Below are positions 17,236-26,192 of a DNA stretch of 64,000 nucleotides, in pieces; the stretch's first letter is position 1; the number at the start of each line of letters is the position of its first letter. Both the position numbers and the translations under genes were made by a program. Below the pieces are notes generated by a model. It did not search any database. It had not been told where the DNA came from and saw only the letters and a program-made list of their open reading frames with translations. Origin of the DNA: Candidatus Hydrogenedentota bacterium (GTDB taxonomy: Bacteria > Hydrogenedentota > Hydrogenedentia > Hydrogenedentales > SLHB01); assembly GCA_029552745.1 (NCBI GenBank), contig JAKPDK010000167.1, positions 199,973 through 263,972 on the forward strand, written 5' to 3'.

Positions 17236-18270
17236 ATGAGGAAGACGTTGGGATTTGCGGGTTTGCTGTTCTTGATGGTCTGGGTCATAGCGGGCGCATG
17301 CATGGCGGCGCCGCTAAATGAGATTCGGCTAGGCGTAATTTTGATCACCAACGACGAGAGCCACTGTTTTATGTTTGGGGGACTGGGATTATCTCCTGAA
17401 AAAACAAAAGAGACTGGTTTTCTGACAGGCGTGGGATACGATGCGGCATTTTCCCCCGATTATAAGCCGGCTTGGCCCACCTGGGAAGGCGTGACCATCA
17501 CGGCCGTCTATGGGCATGCGGGAGTAGAAGCAGCGGAGAAGTTTCGCGCGAGCATGAAAGAGCCGGAGCAAGTGACGGTCTGTAAAACGCTCGAGGAGTT
17601 ATTCGAGCACTCCAACTGCCTGTTCATGGTGAGTACTGCGGCAAACGGGGAACAAAAAGACGAGCTTGTCCCGAAGTGCCTCGAAAGCGGCAAACCCCTG
17701 TTTGTTGATAAGTTTGTGGCGTCGGACAGCGCCCATGCCAAAAAATTCGCGGAAATGGCAGCCCAACGGAAGGTTCTTCTCATGTCCTCCTCCTTGCTGC
17801 ACAAAAGCCAGCCTATGCTGGAAATGAAAAGTCAGCTTTCGGGTAGAAAACCCACGCGAATCATCAGCGCCGGCTGGAGCGGGGAAAACATTTCCGGCGA
17901 TATTCACCCGATCGCACATCTGCTTTCGGCAGCGGAGAACCGTAGGCCGGTGCGGGTCTTCTACGATGCCGCCGCAAAACCAAAGACTGTGGTCACGTTT
18001 GACGATGGTCTTACCGGCGAATTAGTCGCGCCGGAACCGGATGCTCCGTTCGTGGTTCACATCGAAACCGAGGACGATGTGTTCACGGCGGTGTTCCGTA
18101 ATGAAGACCTCCGCGCGGCGGCTATCAACCAACTTGGAACGTTTTTCGACGCCGTTCGAGGGAAAAACGTCGACATGTCCCCAAATATCATGATCGATTA
18201 TCTGGCAGTGTGGGATGGAGCGCAAAAATCGAAAACGTCCGGGGAACCCGTCTCTGTGGTTGCAGAGTAA
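17236..18270 (+). CDS. Secreted Gfo/Idh/MocA-like oxidoreductase family protein
   Basis: The 344-aa protein has a clear signal peptide (about 1-26, ending ACMAAP). The mature part keeps the Gfo/Idh/MocA layout: an N-terminal dinucleotide-fold-like half (AVYGHAGVEAAEKF, CLESGKPLFVDKF, equivalent to the EKP region) and a C-terminal alpha/beta half. In place of the usual EKP it reads VDKF, keeping the Lys, and the glycine-rich loop is poor, so cofactor binding may be altered. Export and substrate are inferred. ATG 17236 has GGAGGA 7 nt upstream; the GTG at 17221 lies before that box and was not used. Confidence 0.7.
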   Translation: MRKTLGFAGLLFLMVWVIAGACMAAPLNEIRLGVILITNDESHCFMFGGLGLSPEKTKETGFLTGVGYDAAFSPDYKPAWPTWEGVTITAVYGHAGVEAAEKFRASMKEPEQVTVCKTLEELFEHSNCLFMVSTAANGEQKDELVPKCLESGKPLFVDKFVASDSAHAKKFAEMAAQRKVLLMSSSLLHKSQPMLEMKSQLSGRKPTRIISAGWSGENISGDIHPIAHLLSAAENRRPVRVFYDAAAKPKTVVTFDDGLTGELVAPEPDAPFVVHIETEDDVFTAVFRNEDLRAAAINQLGTFFDAVRGKNVDMSPNIMIDYLAVWDGAQKSKTSGEPVSVVAE

Positions 18271-18309
18271 ACACGCGTCTCGAGAGTGTCCGACACCCAC
18301 TACGCGGCG

Positions 18310-19896
18310 TTACGCCTTGAATCCCCGAGACTTGAGCAGCTTATACTCAATACTGTCCAGAAGAGCCAGATAAGACGCGTCGATAATGTTGTCCGACACG
18401 CCGACGGTGTCCCACGTGTCGGAGTTGTCGCTGGACTCGATCAGCACGCGGGTCTTTGCGGCTGTCGCAGCTTGGGCATCGAGAATACGCACCTTATAGT
18501 CATCAAGTTTTACTTCAATCAATTCAGGATAGGTGTTCTCCAACGCCTTGCGCAGCGCGGCGTTCAACGCATCAACAGGACCATGCCCTTCGGCGACGGT
18601 ATGCATTAACGAGCCATCGGGCAATTGCAGCTTGACGGTGGCTTCGGAGAGCGGTTCCCCATTTCGCCCAGACTCCACTGTAACCCGATATCCCAGCAAG
18701 GTAAAAAATGGGCGATATTCGCCTCGCGCTTTTCGCATCAATAACTCAAGCGAGGCATCCGCCGCTTCGAACTCGTATCCCTGACTCTCAAGTTCTTTTA
18801 CGCGCTCCAGAACAATTCGCGTTTCGGGCGCATCCCGGTCAAGCTCAATACCAAATTCCGCCGCTTTTTGCAGCACGCTCGATCGCCCTGACATTTCGCT
18901 CACGGAAATATGCGTACGATTTCCCACAAGCGCGGGATCAATATGTTCATAAGTGGCTTTGTGTTTTTTGACTGCATCCGCATGCATGCCGCCTTTGTGG
19001 GTGAACGCATCGCGCCCCACGTAGGGATCGGATTCTCGCGGCGTCATATTGGCAAGCTCTGCTACCAAGTGAGAGAGGTGCGTTAGACGAGTTAGTTGCT
19101 CGGGTGTCACCACGTCAACACCCATTTTCAACTGAAGATCGGGCACAATAGTAACCAGATTTGCATTTCCGGTGCGCTCGCCATAACCGTTGATGGTACC
19201 TTGGACATGTACCGCCCCGGCTTGTACTGCGGCCAGCGAGTTCGCAACGGCACAGCCGGAATCATTATGTGCGTGAATCCCAATCGGCGCATCCGGAAAA
19301 CGCTGCACCACGTGCAGCGTCATGTCGTGAATCTCAAACGGCAGACAGCCACCATTGGTATCGCATAGAATCAAGACTTCCGCCCCTGCTCCCCACGCCG
19401 CCTCGAGAGTCGCTAACGCATACGTGCTGTCTTCTTTGTAGGCATCAAAAAAATGCTCCGCGTCAACAAACACGCGCCGACCCTGCGCTTTCAAATAAGC
19501 CACGGATTCTTCGATAATCCGCAAGTTTTCATCGCGACTGACCCGCAGAACCTTGGAAACGTGCAAGAGAGATGTCTTCGCAAAAATGGTCACGACAGGG
19601 GTTTGGGCTTCCAACAATGCCTTGATATTGGGATCGTCTTCAGCAGTAAAATTCGGATGTCTCGTGCTTCCAAAAGCCGCCATTACGGCGTGTTTCAAGT
19701 TCATGTCACGCACGCGGGCGAACAGATCTGCTGCCTTCGGATTCGACCCCGGCTGCCCACCCTCAATATAATGCACGCCGAAATCATCTAAGGCACGCAC
19801 CACGCGAACCTGATCTTCTGCGGAAAACTTCACCCGGGGACCCTGCGCCCCATCGCGAAGGGTCACATCATACAATTCCACTCGTTTGGGTACCAT
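18310..19896 (-). CDS. cimA: (R)-citramalate synthase
   Basis: The enzyme condenses pyruvate and acetyl-CoA to citramalate, the first step of the threonine-independent route to isoleucine. The 528 residues show the DRE-TIM metallolyase marks YDVTLRDGAQG and GIHAHND (metal His) and the CimA-type YIEGGQPGSNPK. The C-terminal third resembles the LeuA allosteric dimer domain (about 400-525), so feedback control by isoleucine is likely. The YIEGGxPGSNPK motif favours CimA over LeuA. It follows the apgM-like gene by 54 nt on the same strand, probably in one operon. Confidence 0.92.
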   Translation of the reverse strand: MVPKRVELYDVTLRDGAQGPRVKFSAEDQVRVVRALDDFGVHYIEGGQPGSNPKAADLFARVRDMNLKHAVMAAFGSTRHPNFTAEDDPNIKALLEAQTPVVTIFAKTSLLHVSKVLRVSRDENLRIIEESVAYLKAQGRRVFVDAEHFFDAYKEDSTYALATLEAAWGAGAEVLILCDTNGGCLPFEIHDMTLHVVQRFPDAPIGIHAHNDSGCAVANSLAAVQAGAVHVQGTINGYGERTGNANLVTIVPDLQLKMGVDVVTPEQLTRLTHLSHLVAELANMTPRESDPYVGRDAFTHKGGMHADAVKKHKATYEHIDPALVGNRTHISVSEMSGRSSVLQKAAEFGIELDRDAPETRIVLERVKELESQGYEFEAADASLELLMRKARGEYRPFFTLLGYRVTVESGRNGEPLSEATVKLQLPDGSLMHTVAEGHGPVDALNAALRKALENTYPELIEVKLDDYKVRILDAQAATAAKTRVLIESSDNSDTWDTVGVSDNIIDASYLALLDSIEYKLLKSRGFKA

Positions 19897-19950
19897 ACGT
19901 ATTGCCTTTCTGGCGGTCCGTGTTAGGCGCTGCTAACCTCTTACAGTTTA

Positions 19951-21228
19951 TCAAGATGATGCGCATAGATTCACGGCCGACGCATAGGAATCATCCAAGA
20001 AACGGAGACTGTCTACCGTAACATGCGCCGTAGTGAGCAAGTGAGGCACAAGTCGATGCCCCTGACGCACTAAAATACCTGAGGCTCGCCCTGCACTTTC
20101 GGAATAGACGCAGGAACAACCGAGGTCGACGCCAGGTCCCCACGCCACAAAAGGAACGGGACCATGGGCATGGGTCTTTGTGGAAATCGCCGTAATATGG
20201 TCGGGCGCAATAAATATGCGACAGTCACCACGCCGTCGGGCATACTCAAGACACGGCGTCACCACGTGCCGGTCAAACTGTTCGATGGCCTTGATCTTGA
20301 GGTCAATTCGTCCTTCGTGGGCAGTTTCGTCAGGCGCTTCCACGTGAAGGTACACAAAATCCTGCGTTTCGAGAGCAGCAAGGGCTGCTTCGACTTTGCC
20401 CGCATAATTTGTGTCCAAGTATCCTGTGGCGCCCGGCACGTCCACGATGTTCAGTCCCGCACACACGCCTATTCCCTTTACTAAATCGACTGCAGAAATG
20501 ACCGTACCCGTGAGCCCAAAACGCTGCTGGTAGGATTCCATTTCCGCAGACTTCCCTTGTCCCCATAACCAGATCGATGTCGCTGGCGGCAATCCTGCGC
20601 GCCGACGCTCCTCGTTTACCGGATGGGTAGAAAGAACGCCCCGTGATTTTTCCATCAGTCGCTGCAAACCAGCGCCGGCTGGACCCTGAGGCAGATGGGG
20701 AGCATACGGTTTGTCCGAGATGTCGTGAGGGGGAGTGCACTTCGTATTTAAAAACGCGTCTATAGTACAATCTCGTGCCGAGACGACGGCAAGATGGCGA
20801 TAACTGACACCACAGTGGAACTGCACACCGTCGGATGCAAACGCTTCGTTCAATGCGTTTATGAGGACGCGCGCTTGTTCGGTGGAAATGTGTCCTGACG
20901 TGAAACTCGCCATGACGCCGTCCTGCAACGTGACTAGGTTGCATCGAAAAACAACTTGATCGGAGCGCAACGATATACCTTGGCGCGCCGCCTCCAAGGG
21001 AGCGCGCCCAGGATACGTGGTGTGTGGGTCATATCCGAACAGGGATAGGTTGCCGATGTCGCTCCCTGGAGAAAGATCCTCAGGTATGGGACAGAACAAA
21101 CCGACAATGCCCGTCTGGGCAACCGCATCCATGGCGGGGGTGTTCGACATTTCCAAGGGCGTCTTGCCGCCTAGCTCTGCAAGGGGGAAATCCGCCATTC
21201 CATCACCACAAAGAACAAGGAATTTCAA
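19951..21228 (-). CDS. apgM: Cofactor-independent phosphoglycerate mutase-like enzyme (ApgM / proposed homoserine kinase family)
   Basis: The 425-aa protein belongs to the alkaline-phosphatase-superfamily mutases of the archaeal ApgM type. It has GDGMADFP at the N-terminus, the catalytic-Ser segment SPGSDIGNLSLFGYDP, LHVEAPDETAHEG, and APDHITAIST with metal Asp/His. Members interconvert 3- and 2-phosphoglycerate, but one subgroup has been proposed as an alternative homoserine kinase; the neighbour cimA makes an amino-acid role worth considering. No ATG fits; the TTG at 21228, with AGGAG 7-8 nt upstream, puts KFLVLCGDG at the N-terminus as usual. A frame 15 codons longer has no such support. 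Confidence 0.85.
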   Translation of the reverse strand: MKFLVLCGDGMADFPLAELGGKTPLEMSNTPAMDAVAQTGIVGLFCPIPEDLSPGSDIGNLSLFGYDPHTTYPGRAPLEAARQGISLRSDQVVFRCNLVTLQDGVMASFTSGHISTEQARVLINALNEAFASDGVQFHCGVSYRHLAVVSARDCTIDAFLNTKCTPPHDISDKPYAPHLPQGPAGAGLQRLMEKSRGVLSTHPVNEERRRAGLPPATSIWLWGQGKSAEMESYQQRFGLTGTVISAVDLVKGIGVCAGLNIVDVPGATGYLDTNYAGKVEAALAALETQDFVYLHVEAPDETAHEGRIDLKIKAIEQFDRHVVTPCLEYARRRGDCRIFIAPDHITAISTKTHAHGPVPFVAWGPGVDLGCSCVYSESAGRASGILVRQGHRLVPHLLTTAHVTVDSLRFLDDSYASAVNLCASS

Positions 21229-21263
21229 AGGAGTTCTCCTGACAACGAAAAATATGAACGAAA

Positions 21264-21292
21264 AGATTATCACAAACGGGGAAATAAGTCAA
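21264..21292 (-). promoter_or_regulatory. Candidate promoter of the apgM-cimA operon
   Basis: On the minus strand TTGACT (21292-21287) is followed after 17 nt by TAATCT (21269-21264); a GATAAT alternative lies 2 nt closer. The AT-rich 102-nt divergent gap also has to serve rsmG. Confidence 0.4.
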
Positions 21293-21330
21293 GATACTAA
21301 ATTACTTAAAAAACGAACAATACGAAATAT

Positions 21331-21966
21331 ATGAAAGAGGAAATAAATTTTCAAATTTTTACCCTTTTAGAAAAAGAAGGCTATTCCGTAAGCCCGTCAG
21401 TTCAAGAACAACTTCAAGCCTTCTTAACATTGGTGCGACGCTGGAATGCTGTCTTTGGTCTGGTCTCTCAGAACGACCTGGAGCAGCTGGAAGTTAATCA
21501 TCTTGCAGACTCCTTAAGTTTAATGGGCACCATTCGAAGGTATGTTACGACAGATGCAGCAATCTACCTCGACATAGGCTCCGGGGCTGGCTTTCCGGCG
21601 ATTCCCCTAAAGATTCTATGTCCGAAACTGGAAACCGTTCTCGTGGAAAGGTCCTCAAAACGCGCGGGCTTTCTTCGAAAAGTGATCGCTGCCCTCGACT
21701 TGAAAGGGATTTCTTTGATGGTGGGCGAGTTTCCCACTGTTGTGAAGGGTCTTCATCCATCCGTGATAACCGCCCGTGCTGTGGAGAAACCTTTACGACT
21801 TGTTCCGGGCTTGAAACCTCTGATACAGGCGGGCAGTGTTTTTTTGTGTCAATGCGACAAACTCGCGGAGCAATTATCAGGGATGTTTCACGTGGAACAT
21901 TGGGAAGACGATTGGACCCGTGCCGGAATCCGCCGAGGTAGGCTTTATCTTGTCATGAAGAGCTAA
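21331..21966 (+). CDS. rsmG: 16S rRNA (guanine-527-N7)-methyltransferase
   Basis: RsmG (GidB) uses SAM to methylate G527 of 16S rRNA. The 211-aa protein has the normal length and the SAM-binding motif LDIGSGAGFPAIPLKI, preceded by the family segment NHLADSLSL and followed by VERSSKRAGFLRKV and ITARAVEKP. No ribosome-binding site is visible before the ATG. Near the C-terminus, codons 185-190 (MFHVEH) coincide with a parS site, a coding solution seen in rsmG genes near replication origins. The usual partners mnmG, parA and parB are not adjacent here. Confidence 0.95.
   Translation: MKEEINFQIFTLLEKEGYSVSPSVQEQLQAFLTLVRRWNAVFGLVSQNDLEQLEVNHLADSLSLMGTIRRYVTTDAAIYLDIGSGAGFPAIPLKILCPKLETVLVERSSKRAGFLRKVIAALDLKGISLMVGEFPTVVKGLHPSVITARAVEKPLRLVPGLKPLIQAGSVFLCQCDKLAEQLSGMFHVEHWEDDWTRAGIRRGRLYLVMKS
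21884..21899 (-). other. parS: parS centromere-like site inside rsmG
   Basis: Read on the minus strand the 16 bp are TGTTCCACGTGAAACA, an exact match to the known ParB-binding consensus TGTTNCACGTGAAACA. The site is in frame and encodes MFHVEH of RsmG. Confidence 0.88.
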
Positions 21967-22034
21967 CGTCCATGCTGCAGTGAAAAACCATCGGCTTGTC
22001 TTTTCACCGATCCTATACTGTCTGTCCTCTATCA

Positions 22035-22050
22035 TGTTCCACGTGAAACA
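22035..22050 (+). other. parS: Second parS site downstream of rsmG
   Basis: The 16 bp TGTTCCACGTGAAACA on the plus strand are identical to the first site but inverted, with 135 bp between them. It lies in the intergenic region between rsmG and the convergent gene at 22073, so coding constraint cannot explain it. Confidence 0.9.
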
Positions 22051-22072
22051 TTCCCCCATCCCTTTGAATAAA

Positions 22073-23062
22073 TCACTTCCCTGAAGCAGTCCCTTTCCCC
22101 GTGCCTGCCGTCGCGTCCCCTTTTCCCTGAAACTCTACATAAAACCGGTCTTCCGACAACCTCTTTTCGATCGCCTCCCGGGACTTCTTTGCCACATCGC
22201 CGCTCAAATATTTCCCCAACAGTTCTCGCGCCTTCCCCTCTTCACCCACATAATACAGTTCTACCGCCAACCGTACTAACGGAGCAAATTGTCCCAAAAA
22301 CGTCTTCCCATCGCCCACACTCACCGTTATTTTCCCCTCAACAGGGCGTACCGCCTCAAATGCAGCCGAAAAGCGCGCGATACTTTCGTCAAGCTCCCCA
22401 CGGAACTCCTTGTTTCTGCATACAAAGGCTTTCTTCTCAGCGTCATAAGACAAAACCACGGTCGGCATGGGACTTTCTCCGTCGGGTAAGTCCAAAACAC
22501 CCAAGCAAGATCGACTCAACCCCAATACCTCCGGGTCCCCATCTTCATCCAAATCTTCTACCCTCTGAAAATTAAACTTTTCCCCACTCTCGAACACAAC
22601 CCGGTAGTTGTCCCTTACGTCCACAATGTCCAAATACTCCTCCCCGTTCACTCCTCCCCCATAGCGCAGCACGAATAACAAATCGGCATTCGGGATCCCC
22701 ACGGTACCCGGCGCCGGAATCGGCCATAACAAAAACCTCACCCAACTCTCAGACTCCTCACCTTTACCGAATTCCCGGATGGGTACCCCATTAACTTCCA
22801 ACCTTGCTTTCCATAACCCTTTATCATCTTGAAACTTACGCAAAACCCATTCTTTTCCACGAATTACCCGTTGCTCGTGGATAAACCCTCTGACATCAAC
22901 GGATGTTCGGCGCGCTTCTGTTTTTTTCGCCTGGCGCTGTGCAACTCCCTGCGCTGACCACATCAACCCCAGCACGAGCACCGCACACCCCATGGCACCC
23001 AAGTGCCCTCCACCGACGCGCAGTTCCCGCCAGCTAAACATATCTCGTACTATTTTTGTCAT
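22073..23062 (-). CDS. Secreted or anchored protein of unknown function with an FG-GAP-like calcium segment
   Basis: I do not recognise this 329-aa protein. ATG 23062 is chosen because AGGA lies 6 nt upstream; the frame is open 7 codons further. After a basic start there is one hydrophobic segment (about 25-40, AMGCAVLVLGLMWSAQG), a signal peptide or anchor. The mature part includes VEDLDEDGDPEVLGLS, a calcium-loop pattern typical of FG-GAP propeller repeats, and ends with a Lys/Gly/Thr-rich tail. It lies 191 nt after the anchored protein of the ABC operon on the same strand and could belong to that envelope system. Confidence 0.5.
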   Translation of the reverse strand: MTKIVRDMFSWRELRVGGGHLGAMGCAVLVLGLMWSAQGVAQRQAKKTEARRTSVDVRGFIHEQRVIRGKEWVLRKFQDDKGLWKARLEVNGVPIREFGKGEESESWVRFLLWPIPAPGTVGIPNADLLFVLRYGGGVNGEEYLDIVDVRDNYRVVFESGEKFNFQRVEDLDEDGDPEVLGLSRSCLGVLDLPDGESPMPTVVLSYDAEKKAFVCRNKEFRGELDESIARFSAAFEAVRPVEGKITVSVGDGKTFLGQFAPLVRLAVELYYVGEEGKARELLGKYLSGDVAKKSREAIEKRLSEDRFYVEFQGKGDATAGTGKGTASGK

Positions 23063-23253
23063 CGACTTTCCTTTCAAAAGCAATTACTACTTTGTAAACG
23101 AAACCCGCGCCTATCCAGCAAACGGCACACCGCAGCCATCTTACCCTCGCGATCTCGCCTCCTCCCGACCTTTCTAAACATCCCTACAGGAACTTCGGCT
23201 CGACAATACATGAATCAGTACTATGCAGAATGTCTCATGAAGGTTCCCGGCAG

Positions 23254-24327
23254 CTACTCCACGCTACCCTGAATCGGATCGTACCGCCATGCACGCCCGG
23301 GATACGGGTGGGAGGGCAAGCGCGTCATCTCCCCGCTCTCGACAAGTTCCTCCAGTCTTTCGGGATAACGCCCTTTCTCATTCTTGAACCGATTGATCGC
23401 TGCACGAATCACTCGCAGCCTGTCCGCAACGTCTTCATCCAGAACGCTCGTATTATATACCTTTCCATCATCAGCAACAAAAAACATTCCCCCCAACGGG
23501 TCACTCGGGATGGTATCTACCACACCCTTCTCCGAGAGTTCCTCCAGCCTGCCAGGTCTCCGTCCATATTTCTGCACAAACCGTTCCACGGCCAGGTTCA
23601 GTCCCGCACACTTCTCCCGCACATCGAGCAAAGCAATCTTCCGCTCGGCCAGTTCCCGCATAAAGGGGTCCTTCGTTGTTTCCCGAATATTCACCCATAT
23701 CTGTCGTCCCGTGCCCGACAGATCATGCATCCGTTGGATATTGTACGCCCACCGAGTAAAAAACTCGCGGTCAGCGCCCTCCAACAGGTCCGCCGTCCAT
23801 AAAAGGTAGTACGAAGCGATCGCGGCAGCTCCCGGTTCCTCCCTTCGATTAAGTATAAACGTCTTCGCCACCTCAAACGGGAGCTCCCATCGGTCAGGCC
23901 GGCGCACCATACCCCTTTTCACCAACTCAATCGCTGCCGTATCATTCCCTATCGCGGCAAGCAGTGTTCCACCCCATTGGTACGCGCCCGTAAAATAGGG
24001 GTCCAGACGCACGATGGTATTACACATGTGTTCCAGCCATGTAAATTTTCGTTCTTGACTGTGAAACTCTTGCACGGTGTATTGAACACATTTTAGCCAT
24101 AACAAATCCGCCACAACACTATGCAGCCCAGCGGTGAAATGGTTCAGTAATTTTTCGTTCGGAAGATACAGTAGTTCCTCGTCCCGTTTTGTCTTCCCAA
24201 TCGCATCCAGCTGCATTTGGACCGCGGAAGTAATCCCCAGCGCTGCGACGACGCCCAAAATAATCACGATGGCACGCCACGCCCTTCTTCTCGTCCGTGC
24301 AACACCCTGATTGACTTCGCTCTTCAT
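23254..24327 (-). CDS. Membrane-anchored TPR-like protein with two GspG-like C-terminal modules
   Basis: The 357-aa protein has one N-terminal membrane helix (about 18-38), a helical repeat region suggestive of TPRs (about 60-240), and then two similar modules of about 45 residues. The first has YGRRPGRLEELSEKGVV then IPSDPLGG; the second has KGRYPERLEELVESGEM then LPSHPYPG. The pattern resembles the end of type II secretion pseudopilin GspG, where such loops lie next to DPWG. Its start overlaps the permease stop (ATGA), so it is the third gene of the ABC operon. Function is unknown; an envelope partner of the transporter is inferred. Confidence 0.6.
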   Translation of the reverse strand: MKSEVNQGVARTRRRAWRAIVIILGVVAALGITSAVQMQLDAIGKTKRDEELLYLPNEKLLNHFTAGLHSVVADLLWLKCVQYTVQEFHSQERKFTWLEHMCNTIVRLDPYFTGAYQWGGTLLAAIGNDTAAIELVKRGMVRRPDRWELPFEVAKTFILNRREEPGAAAIASYYLLWTADLLEGADREFFTRWAYNIQRMHDLSGTGRQIWVNIRETTKDPFMRELAERKIALLDVREKCAGLNLAVERFVQKYGRRPGRLEELSEKGVVDTIPSDPLGGMFFVADDGKVYNTSVLDEDVADRLRVIRAAINRFKNEKGRYPERLEELVESGEMTRLPSHPYPGRAWRYDPIQGSVE

Positions 24328-25085
24328 ACGTCTTTGTCCTCAAACGCCGCCGCGGCAACCCCTAACAACATTCCCGCATACACCGTCCCGTACACGATTG
24401 CCCAGCCCACGTATGCCATCGAAACTGGCACCCCATTTGCGGCCTCAGGACGGATATTAAAGTTCGACAGGTTCGGGATGATGTAATAGAGCACATGCAT
24501 TATTGTTTCCGTCCACGTGTTCTCGAAATGGGGCGGCAAATCCACCAAAATCCCACTCGCATGTCCCGCAACGTACAGCGAAAACACAATAATCGCTCCA
24601 AGAATTGGCGACGTGACGGTACTCATCAGAACCGCGAGCGCTGTCACAACGAGTAGTTCCCAAAAGATTAGCACCACCGCAGTTACAAACACGACATCAA
24701 TCGTTCCCCCGAGCAAGAGGACATAAGCACCAGCCACTAACCCCATGACCAGCGTCACCAAGGCAATCAGCCCCATCAGTCCCAGATATTTTCCCACCAC
24801 AAACTCAAACCGGTGCATGGGGCGACTAATAATCGTGTAAATGGTGCGTTTATCTATCTCTTTGTATACGAGACTTGCCCCCACAAAAATCGCGATCAGC
24901 GCCCCAAACACGGAAATAGCTGCTAGGCTTATGTCCTTCACTATTTTGATGTCTTGGCCAACGCTGATCCACCCCAGCGCCTTCGAACCAAACACCGTGA
25001 CCCCAGCAAAAAACAACAGAACGTACAACACTTTGTCCCGCACCGTTTCCCGAAATGTGTTATGCGCCACGGCAAAGATTCTCAT
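24324..25085 (-). CDS. ABC-2 type transporter permease
   Basis: The 253-aa integral membrane protein has six predicted helices and the ABC-2 permease layout: a cytoplasmic start (FAVAHNTFRETVRDKVLY), then a segment VYKEIDKRTIYTIISRPMHR typical of these exporters, then paired helices. It should dimerise and export a substrate using the ATPase encoded directly upstream, whose stop it overlaps (ATGA). AGGAGGTG precedes the start. Substrate is not predictable; NatB-like ion export, drug export and gliding-type complexes all use this fold. Confidence 0.85.
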   Translation of the reverse strand: MRIFAVAHNTFRETVRDKVLYVLLFFAGVTVFGSKALGWISVGQDIKIVKDISLAAISVFGALIAIFVGASLVYKEIDKRTIYTIISRPMHRFEFVVGKYLGLMGLIALVTLVMGLVAGAYVLLLGGTIDVVFVTAVVLIFWELLVVTALAVLMSTVTSPILGAIIVFSLYVAGHASGILVDLPPHFENTWTETIMHVLYYIIPNLSNFNIRPEAANGVPVSMAYVGWAIVYGTVYAGMLLGVAAAAFEDKDV

Positions 25086-26026
25086 GAAGCGGCACCTCCT
25101 GTACGATGCTGTTCCCGCATGAAGTAATCTTCCAAAGACTCTCGGATCGTAGAAAACTCGACCAACCTCCCCCCGAAGGCATGAATTTTCTTGACGAGCC
25201 CATCCGCGGCGGCTACGTCCGACATCACAAAATGGTGTCCGGCTTCCGAAACACGGGTTTTTATAGCATCCGCCGACAATTCCCCCACTTTTTCTGGTGG
25301 AATACCTTGGGCGATCACTTCCACCGATTGAATCCGCCGCTCTACCAACTCATCGATTCTTCCTTGGCTTGTCAGTTTCCCCCGCACCAAGATACCGACG
25401 CGGTCACAAATCTGTTCCACATCGCTCAGTACGTGCGAAGAAAAGAAAATGGTCTTCCCTGCGTCTCGCAGCTGTAAAATGAGTTCCCGGGTATGACGTC
25501 TGCCTAAGGGATCCAGGCCACTCATGGGCTCATCCAAGATCAACAACGGGGGATCGCCTACAAGTGCCGCAGCGAACGCCAACCGTTGCCGCATCCCCTT
25601 CGAAAACTCCCGCACCCGCATATCCCCGATTCGGCGCAGGTCTAGCAACTCCGAAAGACGTTCCCATTCTCTGGCTCGTCCCCGCGCATCTAACCCGTGA
25701 AGTTTCCCATAAAAATCAAGGGTCTCCCGAGGTGTCAAGTATTCATAAAAATACGGATTTTCAGGTAAGTACCCTAAAAAGGCACGGGCACGACGTCCAC
25801 AACTATTCTCGCCGAATACACATGCTGTCCCCGCAGTGGGACGCAGCAAACTACATAACAATTTAATGGTCGTGGTCTTACCAGCGCCGTTTTGCCCCAG
25901 AAAACCAAAAACCTCTCCCTCGTGAACACACAAATCGAGATGATCGAGTGCTGTTCTCCCCCTGCTGCCCCAAGTCGAACGATAGATCTTCGTCAGTTGC
26001 TCCGTCCGAATTGCTTCCACGCTCAT
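25082..26026 (-). CDS. ABC transporter ATP-binding protein
   Basis: The 314-aa ATPase has Walker A GQNGAGKTTTIK, a Q-loop region (LGYLPENPYFYEYLT), the signature FSKGMRQRLAF (variant of LSGGQ), Walker B LLILDEPMSGLDP and a switch His in FFSSHVL. The C-terminal 80 residues resemble the extra domain of CcmA/NatA-type exporters. It starts the operon with the permease and the anchored TPR-like protein. An AAGGGGG box lies about 11 nt before the ATG. It is a cytoplasmic peripheral protein at the inner membrane. Confidence 0.93.
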   Translation of the reverse strand: MSVEAIRTEQLTKIYRSTWGSRGRTALDHLDLCVHEGEVFGFLGQNGAGKTTTIKLLCSLLRPTAGTACVFGENSCGRRARAFLGYLPENPYFYEYLTPRETLDFYGKLHGLDARGRAREWERLSELLDLRRIGDMRVREFSKGMRQRLAFAAALVGDPPLLILDEPMSGLDPLGRRHTRELILQLRDAGKTIFFSSHVLSDVEQICDRVGILVRGKLTSQGRIDELVERRIQSVEVIAQGIPPEKVGELSADAIKTRVSEAGHHFVMSDVAAADGLVKKIHAFGGRLVEFSTIRESLEDYFMREQHRTGGAAS

Positions 26027-26192
26027 ACCAATTTTGCCCCCTTCTCACAAGCGCTCCATCTCGTAAGCCACAGAAAACCCATCGAAAGAGCAACGCCCCT
26101 ACCCGCCGCCCCTTATGTCCCCACTCCGTGTAGCATGATTTCTAAATTCCACTGCTAGCAAAAGCGGTACCAAGCTCCACAGTGTTTCAAAG

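Noticed and set aside
21241-21330. Chromosome origin in the AT-rich gap before rsmG
   Set aside because: I found no DnaA boxes (TTATCCACA-like) in the gap; TTATCACAA differs at three positions. Proximity to parS alone is not enough.
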